In this document: piece by piece, positions 34,862-44,326 of the stretch
How the letters are laid out: each line of letters starts with the position of its first letter
How positions within the stretch are numbered: position 1 is the first letter of the stretch
Assembly (NCBI RefSeq): GCF_002933355.1
Contig: NZ_PDKU01000002.1
Span: forward strand, 62,001-126,000
Source of the DNA: Candidatus Pantoea edessiphila
Lineage (GTDB): Bacteria > Pseudomonadota > Gammaproteobacteria > Enterobacterales > Enterobacteriaceae
Reading direction: 5' to 3'
DNA: 64,000 bases
Position numbers and translations under genes: made by a program
The notes under the pieces: generated by a model
What the model was told of the DNA's origin: nothing
The model's input: only the letters and a program-made list of their open reading frames with translations
The model's database searches: none

Positions 34862-36164
34862 AGGTAAATTGTATGGAAAAGATACATTACTAGATAATAT
34901 ATCTATAGATACAAGCAAAATACAATTAGGTACCTTATTTATAGCTATTATCGGCAAACAATTTGATGCGCATAATTTTGTTGATCATGCAATTAACCAA
35001 GGTGCAAAAGCTCTGTTGGTAAACAGATATTTACCAATCTCAATACCGCAAGTAATTGTTAAAGATACTAGTTTAGCACTTGGAACATTATCATCTTGGG
35101 TACGTAATCAAGTAAAAACACGTGTTGTTGCTTTAACTGGATCTGCAGGTAAAACATCTGTTAAAGAAATGACTGCTTCTATTTTTCGTCAGTGTGGTAA
35201 AACTCTTTGTAATAAAGATAATTTAAACAATAAATTTGGAGTATCTTTAACTTTATTACAACTTTCAACAGAACATAAATATGCAGTAATTGAATTAGGA
35301 GCAAATCATCCAGGTGAAATTGATTATATAACTAAAATAACATGCCCTGAAAGCGTATTAGTAAATAATATTGCAGAAGCACATCTCGAAGGCTTTGGAT
35401 CTATGGCTAATATTGCAAAAGCAAAAGGGGAAATATTTTATCATTTGCATGAAAAAGGAACTGCAATCATTAATGATGATAGCCATGGTATGCTACACTG
35501 GAAAAAATATTTAAATAATAAGAAAACATGGACTTTTTCTTTAAAAAAGAATACAAGTGATTTTTTTGCTTATAATATTAAAATAAATAAAAACTACACT
35601 AGTTTTTGTATGCATACTCCTGATGGTTTAGTTAAACCAAACATTCCTATAACAGGGACACATAATATATATAATGCATTAGCTGCATCTGCACTATCAC
35701 TATCCATAGGTATTCCTTTAGATGCAATAATTAGCGGTCTTGCAACTTTTAATCCTATCCCAGGTAGATTATTTCCCATTTATTTATCTAAAAATAAAAT
35801 ATTATTAGATGATAGTTACAATTCTAATATAGGGTCTATGAAGGTTGCAATAGAATTATTATCATCTATGCCAGGATATCGTGTTATGGTAGTTAGTGAT
35901 ATTGCGGAATTAGGTTTAGAAAGTGAGAGGTTACATCGTAAATTAGGTGTTTATGCTAAAAATATGGCAATAGATCTTGTCATAAGCATAGGCACTTTAA
36001 GTTATTTAATAAGTCAAAATAGTAAAATAGGTAAACATTTCACAAGTAAAAAATTAGTGGTTAAATATCTAAAATTATTATTATTTAAATATGAAAATAT
36101 TACTATTTTAATTAAAGGTTCAAGGAATGCTAATATGGAAGAAGTAATAAAAGAATTATTATAG
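34821..36164 (+). CDS. murF: UDP-MurNAc-tripeptide--D-Ala-D-Ala ligase
   Basis: Adds D-Ala-D-Ala, giving the pentapeptide. 447 residues, E. coli 452. ATP loop [14 protein letters not shown] near 106-119, [12 protein letters not shown] near 156-167, PGRLFPI and [12 protein letters not shown]. The start ATG ([13 protein letters not shown]) aligns with E. coli and lies 41 bases inside murE, preceded by AGAAGAAA. The overlap is larger than in most dcw pairs. Confidence 0.97.
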   Translation: MIPIFLSTLAKITKGKLYGKDTLLDNISIDTSKIQLGTLFIAIIGKQFDAHNFVDHAINQGAKALLVNRYLPISIPQVIVKDTSLALGTLSSWVRNQVKTRVVALTGSAGKTSVKEMTASIFRQCGKTLCNKDNLNNKFGVSLTLLQLSTEHKYAVIELGANHPGEIDYITKITCPESVLVNNIAEAHLEGFGSMANIAKAKGEIFYHLHEKGTAIINDDSHGMLHWKKYLNNKKTWTFSLKKNTSDFFAYNIKINKNYTSFCMHTPDGLVKPNIPITGTHNIYNALAASALSLSIGIPLDAIISGLATFNPIPGRLFPIYLSKNKILLDDSYNSNIGSMKVAIELLSSMPGYRVMVVSDIAELGLESERLHRKLGVYAKNMAIDLVISIGTLSYLISQNSKIGKHFTSKKLVVKYLKLLLFKYENITILIKGSRNANMEEVIKELL

Positions 36165-36172
36165 GGAAAATT

Positions 36173-37249
36173 ATGCTCGTTCTATTAGCAAATTATTTTA
36201 CTAATGTTTATTCCAATATATTCTTACATTTAATATTTCGTGCTACTAGTAGTTTATTGACATCTTTGTTAATTTCTTTATATATAGGACCGTATTTGAT
36301 TAATTGGTTAAAAAAGCTACAAATAAATCAAGTAGTGCGTAATGATGGTCCTGAATCTCATTTGAATAAGTATGGTACCCCAACAATGGGTGGTATTATA
36401 ATTATCATCTCAGTGTTTATTTCAACATTAATTTGGTCCTGTTTATCTAATATTTATATATGGTATTTATTAATAGTATTTATTGGATATGGTATCGTTG
36501 GTTTTATAGATGATTACTACAAGGTTATATATAAAAATTCTACAGGGTTAGCGGCAAAATGGAAATATTTATGGATGTCTATTATCGCAATAATTATTGT
36601 AGTATTATTATATCTAACAAATAATAATGCTTCTTCAACACAATTACTAATTCCCTTCTTTAAAAATTTTATGCCGCAATTAGGAATAATATATATCGTG
36701 TTAGCTTATTTTGTTATAGTTGGTACAGGCAATGCAGTCAACTTAACTGATGGTTTAGATGGTTTAGCAATAGTACCTATAATATTTGTAACTTCTGGTT
36801 TTAGTATAGTATGCTGGTTAACTGCTAATATAGCACTTGCTCAACATTTTTATATACCTTATATCAAAAATGCAGATGAAATAATAATTTTTTGTACTGC
36901 AATTATTGGTTCTGGTATTGGTTTTTTATATTTTAATATTTATCCAGCAAGAATTTTTATGGGTGATATTGGTTCGTTAGCACTTGGGGGAGCATTAGGT
37001 ACTATTGCTGTATTAGTACATGAGGAATTATTATTATTCATAATGGGAGGAATATTTGTAATTGAAGCTTGTTCAGTTATATTACAAGTATGTTCATTCA
37101 AATTATTAGGTTTTAGAATTTTCCTTATGGCACCTATTCATCATCATTATGAATTAAAAGGATGGTCTGAGTATCGTGTTATTGTAACTTTTTGGATTAT
37201 CTCATTAATATTAGTTTTATTAGGTTTAATAATATTAAAGATACGTTAA
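36173..37249 (+). CDS. mraY: Phospho-MurNAc-pentapeptide transferase
   Basis: Integral inner-membrane enzyme making lipid I from UDP-MurNAc-pentapeptide and undecaprenyl phosphate. 358 residues, E. coli 360, about ten hydrophobic segments. Motifs: PTMGGIIII near 68-76, FIDDYYKV near 113-120 (catalytic aspartates), [10 protein letters not shown] near 188-197 and the His-rich [11 protein letters not shown] near 320-330. murD starts 2 bases after the stop. Confidence 0.97.
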   Translation: MLVLLANYFTNVYSNIFLHLIFRATSSLLTSLLISLYIGPYLINWLKKLQINQVVRNDGPESHLNKYGTPTMGGIIIIISVFISTLIWSCLSNIYIWYLLIVFIGYGIVGFIDDYYKVIYKNSTGLAAKWKYLWMSIIAIIIVVLLYLTNNNASSTQLLIPFFKNFMPQLGIIYIVLAYFVIVGTGNAVNLTDGLDGLAIVPIIFVTSGFSIVCWLTANIALAQHFYIPYIKNADEIIIFCTAIIGSGIGFLYFNIYPARIFMGDIGSLALGGALGTIAVLVHEELLLFIMGGIFVIEACSVILQVCSFKLLGFRIFLMAPIHHHYELKGWSEYRVIVTFWIISLILVLLGLIILKIR

Positions 37250-37251
37250 TT

Positions 37252-38592
37252 ATGATTGAATACAAAGGTAAAAAAGTTGTTATTATTGGTTTAGGTTTAA
37301 CCGGACTATCTTGCGTTAAATTTTTTTTGAAAAAGGGTGTCATACCCCGAGTAATTGATACTCGTTTATGTCCTCCTCAACTAAAACAATTACCTAAAAA
37401 TGTTGAGTTTCATTTAGGTGAATTTAATACTGATTGGTTATTTCAAGCTGATTTAATTATTACAAGTCCAGGAATTGATTTATCATGCCAAGAATTACAA
37501 CAAGCCCTTAATAAGGGAATAGAAATTTTAGGTGATATAGAATTATTTTGCCGTGAATTAACTGTGCCTATAATAGCTATTACCGGATCAAATGGTAAAA
37601 GTACAGTTACTGTTCTAATAAAAGAAATGGCAAAAGCAGCTGGTTATCAAGTAGGTGTTGGAGGTAATATTGGTTTCCCTGTCCTTGATTTGTTAAATGA
37701 ACCTATAAAACAATTATATATTTTGGAAGTATCTAGTTTTCAATTAGAAGTTACTAACAGTTTACGAGCTAATGTAGCTACTATCTTAAATGTATCAGAA
37801 AATCATCTAAATCGTTATCCATTAGGTATTAATCAATATCGTAATGTCAAAATGCGAATTTATCAAAATGCGTTAATTTATGTAATTAATAAAGATGATC
37901 CATCAATTATACCTGAAAATAGCAATAATCAAAATTCTATTAGTTTTGGTATTAACAAAGGTGATTATCATCTTGTTAATAATAAAGATGAAATTTATAT
38001 AAAAAATATTTATTACGATCAAAATTTTAATATTGAAAACATAAAAATTACTGGTCAACATAATTATATTAACATTCTTGCAGCTTTAGCATTAGCAGGT
38101 GCAATAGGATTGCCATATAATTCTAGTTTAGAAACATTATGTTCGTTCAAAGGCTTAAAACATCGTTTTCAGTTAATAACTGAACATAAGGGCATTAAAT
38201 GGATTAATGATTCTAAATCAACAAATATAAAAAGTACTGAAGCTGCACTATTTAGTTTAAATTCCAGTTTAAAATTTAAAGGTACGATATGGTTGTTACT
38301 AGGTGGTGATGGTAAAAATGCTGATTTTTCTTCTTTAAGAAGATACGTTATTAATAAAAATATAAGGTTCTTTTGCTTTGGCAAAGATGGAAAAAAGATA
38401 GCTTCCATGAATCCTGAAATTTCAACGTATACCAAAACAATGCAGCAGGCTGTTATGCAAATTGCATCTTTAGTTAAAACTAATGATACTGTACTTTTAT
38501 CACCAGCATGTGCTAGCCTAGATCAGTTTGATAATTTTGAACATCGCGGTAATATTTTTATTAAATTAGTCAAAAAAATTATCAATGAGTAA
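37252..38592 (+). CDS. murD: UDP-MurNAc-L-alanine--D-glutamate ligase
   Basis: Adds D-glutamate to UDP-MurNAc-L-Ala. About 446 residues, E. coli 438. The ATG at 37252 gives MIEYKGKKVVIIGLGLTGLS as in the family; an upstream ATG inside mraY is rejected. ATP loop ITGSNGKSTVTVL near 113-125, LEVSSFQLE, NHLNRYPLG, KSTNIKSTEAAL and LLSPACASLDQF near the end. Followed by 248 gene-free bases where ftsW is missing. Confidence 0.97.
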   Translation: MIEYKGKKVVIIGLGLTGLSCVKFFLKKGVIPRVIDTRLCPPQLKQLPKNVEFHLGEFNTDWLFQADLIITSPGIDLSCQELQQALNKGIEILGDIELFCRELTVPIIAITGSNGKSTVTVLIKEMAKAAGYQVGVGGNIGFPVLDLLNEPIKQLYILEVSSFQLEVTNSLRANVATILNVSENHLNRYPLGINQYRNVKMRIYQNALIYVINKDDPSIIPENSNNQNSISFGINKGDYHLVNNKDEIYIKNIYYDQNFNIENIKITGQHNYINILAALALAGAIGLPYNSSLETLCSFKGLKHRFQLITEHKGIKWINDSKSTNIKSTEAALFSLNSSLKFKGTIWLLLGGDGKNADFSSLRRYVINKNIRFFCFGKDGKKIASMNPEISTYTKTMQQAVMQIASLVKTNDTVLLSPACASLDQFDNFEHRGNIFIKLVKKIINE

Positions 38593-38840
38593 TAAAATCT
38601 TTTATCATAAAGACTAAATGCTTGATGTTTACAGTATACTAAAAACGACTATAATTTATATCATTGGGTAATTAAATATTTATTTATTTAAGTTATAATA
38701 ACTATTAATATTATTAGTTAATAATTCGATTCAAATATAATAGAGTAAATCATGAACAAACAGTATTATTTCAATAATTTCATAGTGTATCATAATTTCA
38801 TTCTTAAAAGCTTGAAAAAAGTTATAATCTGAGGTAGTCA
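38593..38840. other. Gap where ftsW is expected
   Basis: 248 AT-rich bases between murD and murG. In E. coli ftsW (over 1.2 kb) sits here. Nothing in either strand resembles FtsW. It ends with GAGGTAGTCA, the murG ribosome-binding site. Confidence 0.6.
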
Positions 38841-39899
38841 ATGAGCAAAACATTGATGGTTATGGCCGGAGGTACTGGAGGACATATTTTTCCTGGATTA
38901 GCTATCGCTAATTATATGATAGAACAACTAAATTGGAATGTGTGTTGGTTAGGCACAATCAATCATATGGAAAGTAATATAGTTCCAAAACATAATATAA
39001 AAATTTATTTTGTTAAAATACAAGGATTACGTGGTAAAAATATTAGAACTAAATTACTAGCCCCTATCTCTATCTTCAATGCTTTAATGCAAGCAAGAAA
39101 CATTATAAAATTGTGCAAACCAAATGTAGTATTAGGCATGGGAGGTTATGTATCAGGACCTGGTGGTTTAGCTACATGGAGTTATGGTATACCTTTATTA
39201 ATACATGAACAAAATAGTGTTGCTGGTTTAACGAATAAGTGGTTAGCAAAGATAGCTACAAAAGTTTTACAAGGTTTTCCAAATGCTTTTCCTAATGCAG
39301 ATATAGTTGGTAACCCTTTACGTAAAGATATATATAAAGTACCTATACCAGAAAAGCGTTTTATAGGACGCACTGGACCCATTAGGGTTTTAGTGGTAGG
39401 TGGAAGTCAAGGTGCTAAAATTATTAATGATATTGTATTAAGAGTTGCATTTTGTTTAGAAAAAAAAATCATTATATGGCATCAAACTGGAATTAATGAG
39501 AAACAAAAAGTTCAGGAAATATATAGACGATTAGGCCATACACAGCATATCGTAACAGAATTTATTGAGGATATTTTTTCTGCTTATTCATGGGCTGATG
39601 TAATTATTTCTAGATCAGGAGCACTCACGGTTAGTGAAATAGCTGCAGTGGGACTAGCGGCTATTTTTATACCATTCAAACATAAAGACCGCCAGCAATA
39701 TCTAAATGCTTTAAACCTTGTACAAATAGGTGCTGCTAAAATATTTGAGTCTGAACAACCGATTGCAGATGATATAGTTAAGACAATTCTTTGTTGGAAT
39801 AGATCTATATTACTCCATATGGCACAAAATGCAAGAAAATTAGCTTCTTATAATGCAACTGAACGAATTTCTAAAGAAATAACATATATATCCAAATAA
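38841..39899 (+). CDS. murG: Lipid II synthase (GlcNAc transferase)
   Basis: Peripheral inner-membrane GT-B glycosyltransferase turning lipid I into lipid II. 352 residues, E. coli 355. N-terminal glycine loop [13 protein letters not shown] near 8-20, [11 protein letters not shown] near 100-110, [15 protein letters not shown] near 124-138, [13 protein letters not shown], and [11 protein letters not shown] in the donor domain. Shine-Dalgarno GAGG at 6 bases. Confidence 0.98.
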   Translation: MSKTLMVMAGGTGGHIFPGLAIANYMIEQLNWNVCWLGTINHMESNIVPKHNIKIYFVKIQGLRGKNIRTKLLAPISIFNALMQARNIIKLCKPNVVLGMGGYVSGPGGLATWSYGIPLLIHEQNSVAGLTNKWLAKIATKVLQGFPNAFPNADIVGNPLRKDIYKVPIPEKRFIGRTGPIRVLVVGGSQGAKIINDIVLRVAFCLEKKIIIWHQTGINEKQKVQEIYRRLGHTQHIVTEFIEDIFSAYSWADVIISRSGALTVSEIAAVGLAAIFIPFKHKDRQQYLNALNLVQIGAAKIFESEQPIADDIVKTILCWNRSILLHMAQNARKLASYNATERISKEITYISK

Positions 39900-39935
39900 T
39901 AAACTTAACTGAAAGTAAAAAGTCAAATATTAAAG

Positions 39936-41432
39936 ATGGATAAAGAAAAATCAATAAAAATATATTCTATGAAATCAAAAATGCACCAAATTAATCATAT
40001 CCATTTTATAGGTATTGGTGGTTCTGGTATGGGGGGAATTGCAAAAATATTAATTTGTGAAGGATATCATATTAGTGGTTCTGACATATTTCCTAATGTA
40101 ATTACCCGATATTTATCTACGTTGGGAGCAAAAATTTATTTTAATCATAGAAGTGAGAATGTAAATAATGCCAATGTTGTAGTGATTTCTAGTGCAATAC
40201 CATTTAATAATCCAGAAATTCTTTCTGCAAAGAAACAAAATATTCCTATAATAAGCCGTGCTGAAATGCTAGCTGAATTGATGCGTTTCCGCTATGGCAT
40301 CGCTATTTCAGGCACTCATGGAAAAACTACTACTACTTCTATATTATCAAGTATATATATTGAAAGTGGCTTGAATCCGACATTTATTAGTGGAGGTATA
40401 GTAAAGAAAAGAAATGTTTTAGCAAACTTAGGTGATAGTAACTACTTAATAGCCGAAGCTGATGAAAGCGATGCATCTTTTTTACATTTAAATCCGATGG
40501 TTGCTATTATAACAAATATTGATCTTGATCATATGGATACTTATCAAGGTGAAGTTGAAAATCTTAAAAAAGCTTTTGTTGATTTTTTACATAATTTACC
40601 TTTTTATGGATATGCTGTTGTATGTATAGATAATAAGATAATACGTGAGATTATTCCTAATATAAATCGTCAAATTATTACTTATGGTTTTAATGAAGAC
40701 GCTGATTTTAAGATTGACAATTATGTACAATACGGTTTGCAAAGCCATTTTAATTTGATAATAAAAAATCAATTATGTTTAAAAATAATTTTGAATACTC
40801 CAGGACATCATAATGTTCTAAATGCGACAGCTGCCATTGCTGTATGTTATAAAGAAGGTATTCATGAAAAATATATTATTGACGCTTTAAAAAATTTTGA
40901 AGGAACTGAAAGACGTTTTGATTGTCTAGGTATATTTCCAACACAACCTATAAACGGTAATATTGGAAATGCTATATTAATAGATGATTACGGTCACCAT
41001 CCAACTGAAATTAATGAAATAATTCAAACTATGCGATCTGGATGGCCAAGTCGACAATTAATCATGATTTTTCAACCACACAGATATACACGCACTAGAG
41101 ATCTATTAAACGATTTTGTTGCTGTTTTATCAAAAGTTGATATATTGCTAATATTAAATGTATACCCAGCAGGAGAAAAAATAATTTCTGGTGCTAGTAG
41201 TTCTTGTTTGTGTAACTTAATTCAAAGCATTAGTAAAATAAATCCTATCTTAATTACTGAAAACAATTGTATACCAGAAACTTTAGCATTATATATTTCT
41301 GGTAATGATATAATTTTAATTCAAGGAGCTGGTGATATTAGTCAGGTTGCACTTGACCTTGCAGAATATAAATTACAACCAAAATATAAAGTACAAAGTT
41401 ATAAACTTGAAGAACAATATGAACAGAAATGA
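39936..41432 (+). CDS. murC: UDP-MurNAc--L-alanine ligase
   Basis: First amino-acid addition to UDP-MurNAc. 498 residues, E. coli 491. HFIGIGGSGMGGIA near 25-38, ATP loop ISGTHGKTTTTS near 127-138, EADESDASFLHL, DDYGHHPTE and FQPHRYTRTRDL. An in-frame ATG at 39969 is an alternative start. The C-terminus overlaps the ddlB start by 14 bases. Confidence 0.97.
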   Translation: MDKEKSIKIYSMKSKMHQINHIHFIGIGGSGMGGIAKILICEGYHISGSDIFPNVITRYLSTLGAKIYFNHRSENVNNANVVVISSAIPFNNPEILSAKKQNIPIISRAEMLAELMRFRYGIAISGTHGKTTTTSILSSIYIESGLNPTFISGGIVKKRNVLANLGDSNYLIAEADESDASFLHLNPMVAIITNIDLDHMDTYQGEVENLKKAFVDFLHNLPFYGYAVVCIDNKIIREIIPNINRQIITYGFNEDADFKIDNYVQYGLQSHFNLIIKNQLCLKIILNTPGHHNVLNATAAIAVCYKEGIHEKYIIDALKNFEGTERRFDCLGIFPTQPINGNIGNAILIDDYGHHPTEINEIIQTMRSGWPSRQLIMIFQPHRYTRTRDLLNDFVAVLSKVDILLILNVYPAGEKIISGASSSCLCNLIQSISKINPILITENNCIPETLALYISGNDIILIQGAGDISQVALDLAEYKLQPKYKVQSYKLEEQYEQK

Positions 41433-42345
41433 CAAAATAGCTGTATTGATGGGAGGGAATTCATCAGAACGTAAAATTTCACTAATGTCAGGAAATGCAG
41501 TTGTAGCTGGCTTACGTAATGCGAAAATCAATGCTGATGCTATTGATGTAAGAAATTATTCAATATTAAATATAAAAAAACAAGGTTTTAACAAGGTTTT
41601 TATTGCTTTACATGGTCGTGGTGGTGAAGATGGAAGAATACAAGCAATTTTAGAATTTTTAGATATACCATATACTGGAAGTAGAATTATGGCTTCATCT
41701 ATTGCTATAGATAAAATAAGAACTAAATTGTTATGGAAAGGATTCGGATTAAAATCAAGTAATTTTATCTGGCTTTCACATAAACAGATAAGACAAGGTT
41801 TAGACAGAAAAATTAAAAATGATATTTCTATGCTAGGTTTACCTCTTTTTGTTAAGCCTAATCGTGAAGGATCAAGTATAGGAATTAGTAAAGTAAATAA
41901 AATTAGTGAATTACCACAGGCTTTAGAAAATGCATTACAGTATGATAAGGATATTATTATTGAACAATTCCTATGTGGACAAGAATATTCTGTTGGCATT
42001 TTAGGAGATACAACACTACCCACAGTAGCAATAAAAACTAATAATAAATTTTATAATTATGAAGCAAAATATTGTTCTGACAATACTGAATATTGTTTTT
42101 CTAATGATTTAAGTTTTGATCAAAATTTAAAGTTAAAAAAATTGGTATTATCTGCTTGGCATTCTTTAGGATGTAGAGGATGTGGTCGTATAGATTTAAT
42201 GACAGACAGTAATGGAGAATTCTATTTGTTAGAGATTAATACTTCTCCAGGAATGACTCATACTAGTTTAGTTCCGTTAGCTGCTGAAAAAGCAGGAATA
42301 TCGTTTTCGCAGTTAGTCACTAATATACTAGAATTAGCTGTTTGA
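41419..42345 (+). CDS. ddlB: D-alanine--D-alanine ligase B
   Basis: ATP-grasp ligase making the D-Ala-D-Ala substrate of MurF. About 308 residues, E. coli 306. The ATG at 41419 gives MNRNDKIAVLMGGNSSERK; an earlier ATG inside murC is rejected. IALHGRGGEDGRIQ, PYTGSRIMASSIAIDK, FVKPNREGSSIG and LEINTSPGMTHTSLVP are kept. ftsQ and ftsA, next in E. coli, are missing. Confidence 0.97.
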   Translation: MNRNDKIAVLMGGNSSERKISLMSGNAVVAGLRNAKINADAIDVRNYSILNIKKQGFNKVFIALHGRGGEDGRIQAILEFLDIPYTGSRIMASSIAIDKIRTKLLWKGFGLKSSNFIWLSHKQIRQGLDRKIKNDISMLGLPLFVKPNREGSSIGISKVNKISELPQALENALQYDKDIIIEQFLCGQEYSVGILGDTTLPTVAIKTNNKFYNYEAKYCSDNTEYCFSNDLSFDQNLKLKKLVLSAWHSLGCRGCGRIDLMTDSNGEFYLLEINTSPGMTHTSLVPLAAEKAGISFSQLVTNILELAV

Positions 42346-42644
42346 TTTAAATGTCTTTATCTATTATATAATTTCATTTATATTGATACAGCATTAATAT
42401 AATTTATTATTTAATAAAAAATTAAAAATCATTATCTTAAGGTAGGAAATAAAACATAAATACAATTATTCATTGTAATTATATAATAATGTAATTATAT
42501 AAACATAAAATGTATCCAAATAAAATAATAAATGCGGTTAGTGTTGCAATATAAAAATATTTATAATTATGCAAAAAAAAATCTGTAATTCATGTCTATT
42601 CAAAATGAATAATCTCTTAATAAAATACGTTCAGGAGAAAATAA
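42346..42644. other. Gap where ftsQ and ftsA are expected, ftsZ promoter region
   Basis: 299 AT-rich bases. In E. coli ftsQ and ftsA (about 2 kb) lie here together with several ftsZ promoters. No FtsQ or FtsA remnant is readable. A 13-mer TGTAATTATATAA is repeated at 42474-42486 and 42490-42502. CAGGAGA before 42645 is the ftsZ ribosome-binding site. Confidence 0.6.
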
Positions 42645-43793
42645 ATGGTAGAGACTAATGAATTAAACAATGAAGCAGTAATTAAAGTAATAGGTGTAGG
42701 TGGTGGTGGTGGTAATGCTGTAGAACATATGGTACGTGAACGTATTGAAGGTGTAGAATTTTTTATCGTAAATACAGATTCACAAGCGTTACGTAAAACA
42801 GCTGTAGGCAAAACTATACAAATCGGTAATAAAATTACAAAAGGCTTAGGTGCAGGTGCAAATCCAGAAGTAGGACGTAATGCTGCTGAAGAGGATAGAG
42901 AATCTCTTCGTGCTTCTTTAGAAGGTGCAGATATGATATTTATTACAGCAGGTATGGGAGGGGGTACTGGTACAGGTGCAGCACCTGTTGTAGCTGAATT
43001 AGCAAAGGATCTAGGTATTTTAACTGTTTCAGTCGTAACTAAGCCATTTAATTTTGAAGGTAAAAAACGTATGGCTTTTGCGGAAAAGGGCATAACAGAA
43101 TTATCTAAATATGTCGATTCTTTAATTATAATACCAAATGATAAATTATTAAAAGTATTAGGACGTGGTATTTCATTACTAGATGCTTTTGGTGCAGCTA
43201 ATAATGTACTTAAAGGAGCTGTACAGGGGATAGCAGAGCTTATTACTCGTCCTGGACTTATTAATGTTGATTTTGCTGATGTACGAACTGTAATGTCTGA
43301 AATGGGATATGCAATGATGGGTTCTGGTATATCATGTGGTGAAGATCGTGCTGAAGATGCTGCTGAAATAGCTATTTCTAGTCCACTATTGGAAGATATA
43401 GATTTATCTGGTGCCCGCGGAGTATTAGTTAATATTACTGCTGGTTTTGATTTACGTCTAGATGAATTTGAAACTGTTGGTAATACTATTCGTTCTTTTG
43501 CTTCTGATAATGCAACTGTAGTAATTGGCACCTCATTAGATTCAGACATGAATGATGAATTGCGTGTTACTGTTGTGGCAACAGGTATTGGTAGTGACAA
43601 ACATCAAGAAATTAAGTTAGTATCTAATAAAACATTAAATAAATCAATTTTAGATTGCCGATATCAACAACATGGAATATCAGTTGTACAAAAAGAACAA
43701 AAATCTGCAAAATTACTTAATCAAATACAAAAAATTAACAAAGATCCTAATTACTTAGATGTTCCAGCTTTTTTAAGGAAGCAATCTGACTAA
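42645..43793 (+). CDS. ftsZ: Cell division GTPase FtsZ
   Basis: Tubulin homologue forming the Z ring. 382 residues, E. coli 383. N-terminal [15 protein letters not shown], tubulin signature [10 protein letters not shown] near 105-114, T7-type [11 protein letters not shown] near 205-215. The variable linker (about 320-368) is short and Lys/Asn/Gln-rich. The C-terminal conserved peptide [13 protein letters not shown] is intact; it binds FtsA, ZipA and ZapD in E. coli. ftsA is absent here, zapD is kept 3.3 kb downstream. Codons are more conservative than its neighbours. Confidence 0.99.
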   Translation: MVETNELNNEAVIKVIGVGGGGGNAVEHMVRERIEGVEFFIVNTDSQALRKTAVGKTIQIGNKITKGLGAGANPEVGRNAAEEDRESLRASLEGADMIFITAGMGGGTGTGAAPVVAELAKDLGILTVSVVTKPFNFEGKKRMAFAEKGITELSKYVDSLIIIPNDKLLKVLGRGISLLDAFGAANNVLKGAVQGIAELITRPGLINVDFADVRTVMSEMGYAMMGSGISCGEDRAEDAAEIAISSPLLEDIDLSGARGVLVNITAGFDLRLDEFETVGNTIRSFASDNATVVIGTSLDSDMNDELRVTVVATGIGSDKHQEIKLVSNKTLNKSILDCRYQQHGISVVQKEQKSAKLLNQIQKINKDPNYLDVPAFLRKQSD

Positions 43794-44326
43794 TAATATT
43801 GATATAATATCATATATTGTAAATGAAATTTTGGAAGTAAATGTAAATAATGATAAAAAAGAAGATGGATTAATTACTAATTTCATAAAGATTGCTTTTG
43901 AAAATTTTTATACTAAAAATTCAAATTGAACATTACTAATATTCTAATGCTTACTATATTAATTTAGTGTAATCATATGACTTAATAATTATTAAAATTA
44001 GTGTCGTGATTATTAAAATTAGTGTCGTGATTATTAAAATTAGTGTCGTGTGAAATATTTAATTGATTATATAAATTGCAGATTTTACATTAAATAATTT
44101 TTAAAGTCAATTAATTACACGTAATAGTTACATAATTATTTTTAACTTGCTTGGCAGTATAAAATACTAAAATTTTTTGAAATAAATTTATTAAATTAAA
44201 TATTGTAATTATAGTACTGTATGGTTTTTGTTAATCTCATCCATGATTTCTTTTTTTTATTAATAGTTTTAATTTTATATACATCAAAAAACATGTATCA
44301 ATAAAATTGACATTGAGAATAAATTC
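43794..44326. other. 533-base gap where lpxC and secM are expected
   Basis: Between ftsZ and secA. E. coli has lpxC and secM here. No LpxC or SecM remnant is visible, and no SecM-type arrest sequence. An open frame runs to a TGA at 43929 but has no ATG and no recognisable similarity. A perfect 21-bp three-copy tandem repeat lies at 43988-44050. The rest is plain AT-rich DNA. Confidence 0.6.
43988..44050. repeat. Perfect 3 x 21-bp tandem repeat
   Basis: Unit ATTATTAAAATTAGTGTCGTG, copies at 43988-44008, 44009-44029 and 44030-44050, no mismatches and no spacers. The GTGTCGTG core is unusually GC-rich for this intergenic DNA. Confidence 0.97.

Noticed and set aside
41556-42023. Minus-strand open frame opposite ddlB
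   Set aside because: Shadow of ddlB; no start context and no recognisable domain.
42617-43600. Long open frame (327 codons) on the minus strand opposite ftsZ
   Set aside because: It is antisense to the highly conserved ftsZ, rich in Ser, Pro, Ala and Ile as expected from mirrored codons, and resembles no family.
43786-43929. Open frame running from the ftsZ end into the gap
   Set aside because: No ATG or GTG start, Asn/Ile/Lys-rich as in random AT-rich DNA, no similarity to LpxC, SecM or any family I know.
43988-44050. CRISPR array
   Set aside because: The 21-bp units are directly adjacent with no spacers, and no cas gene is present.
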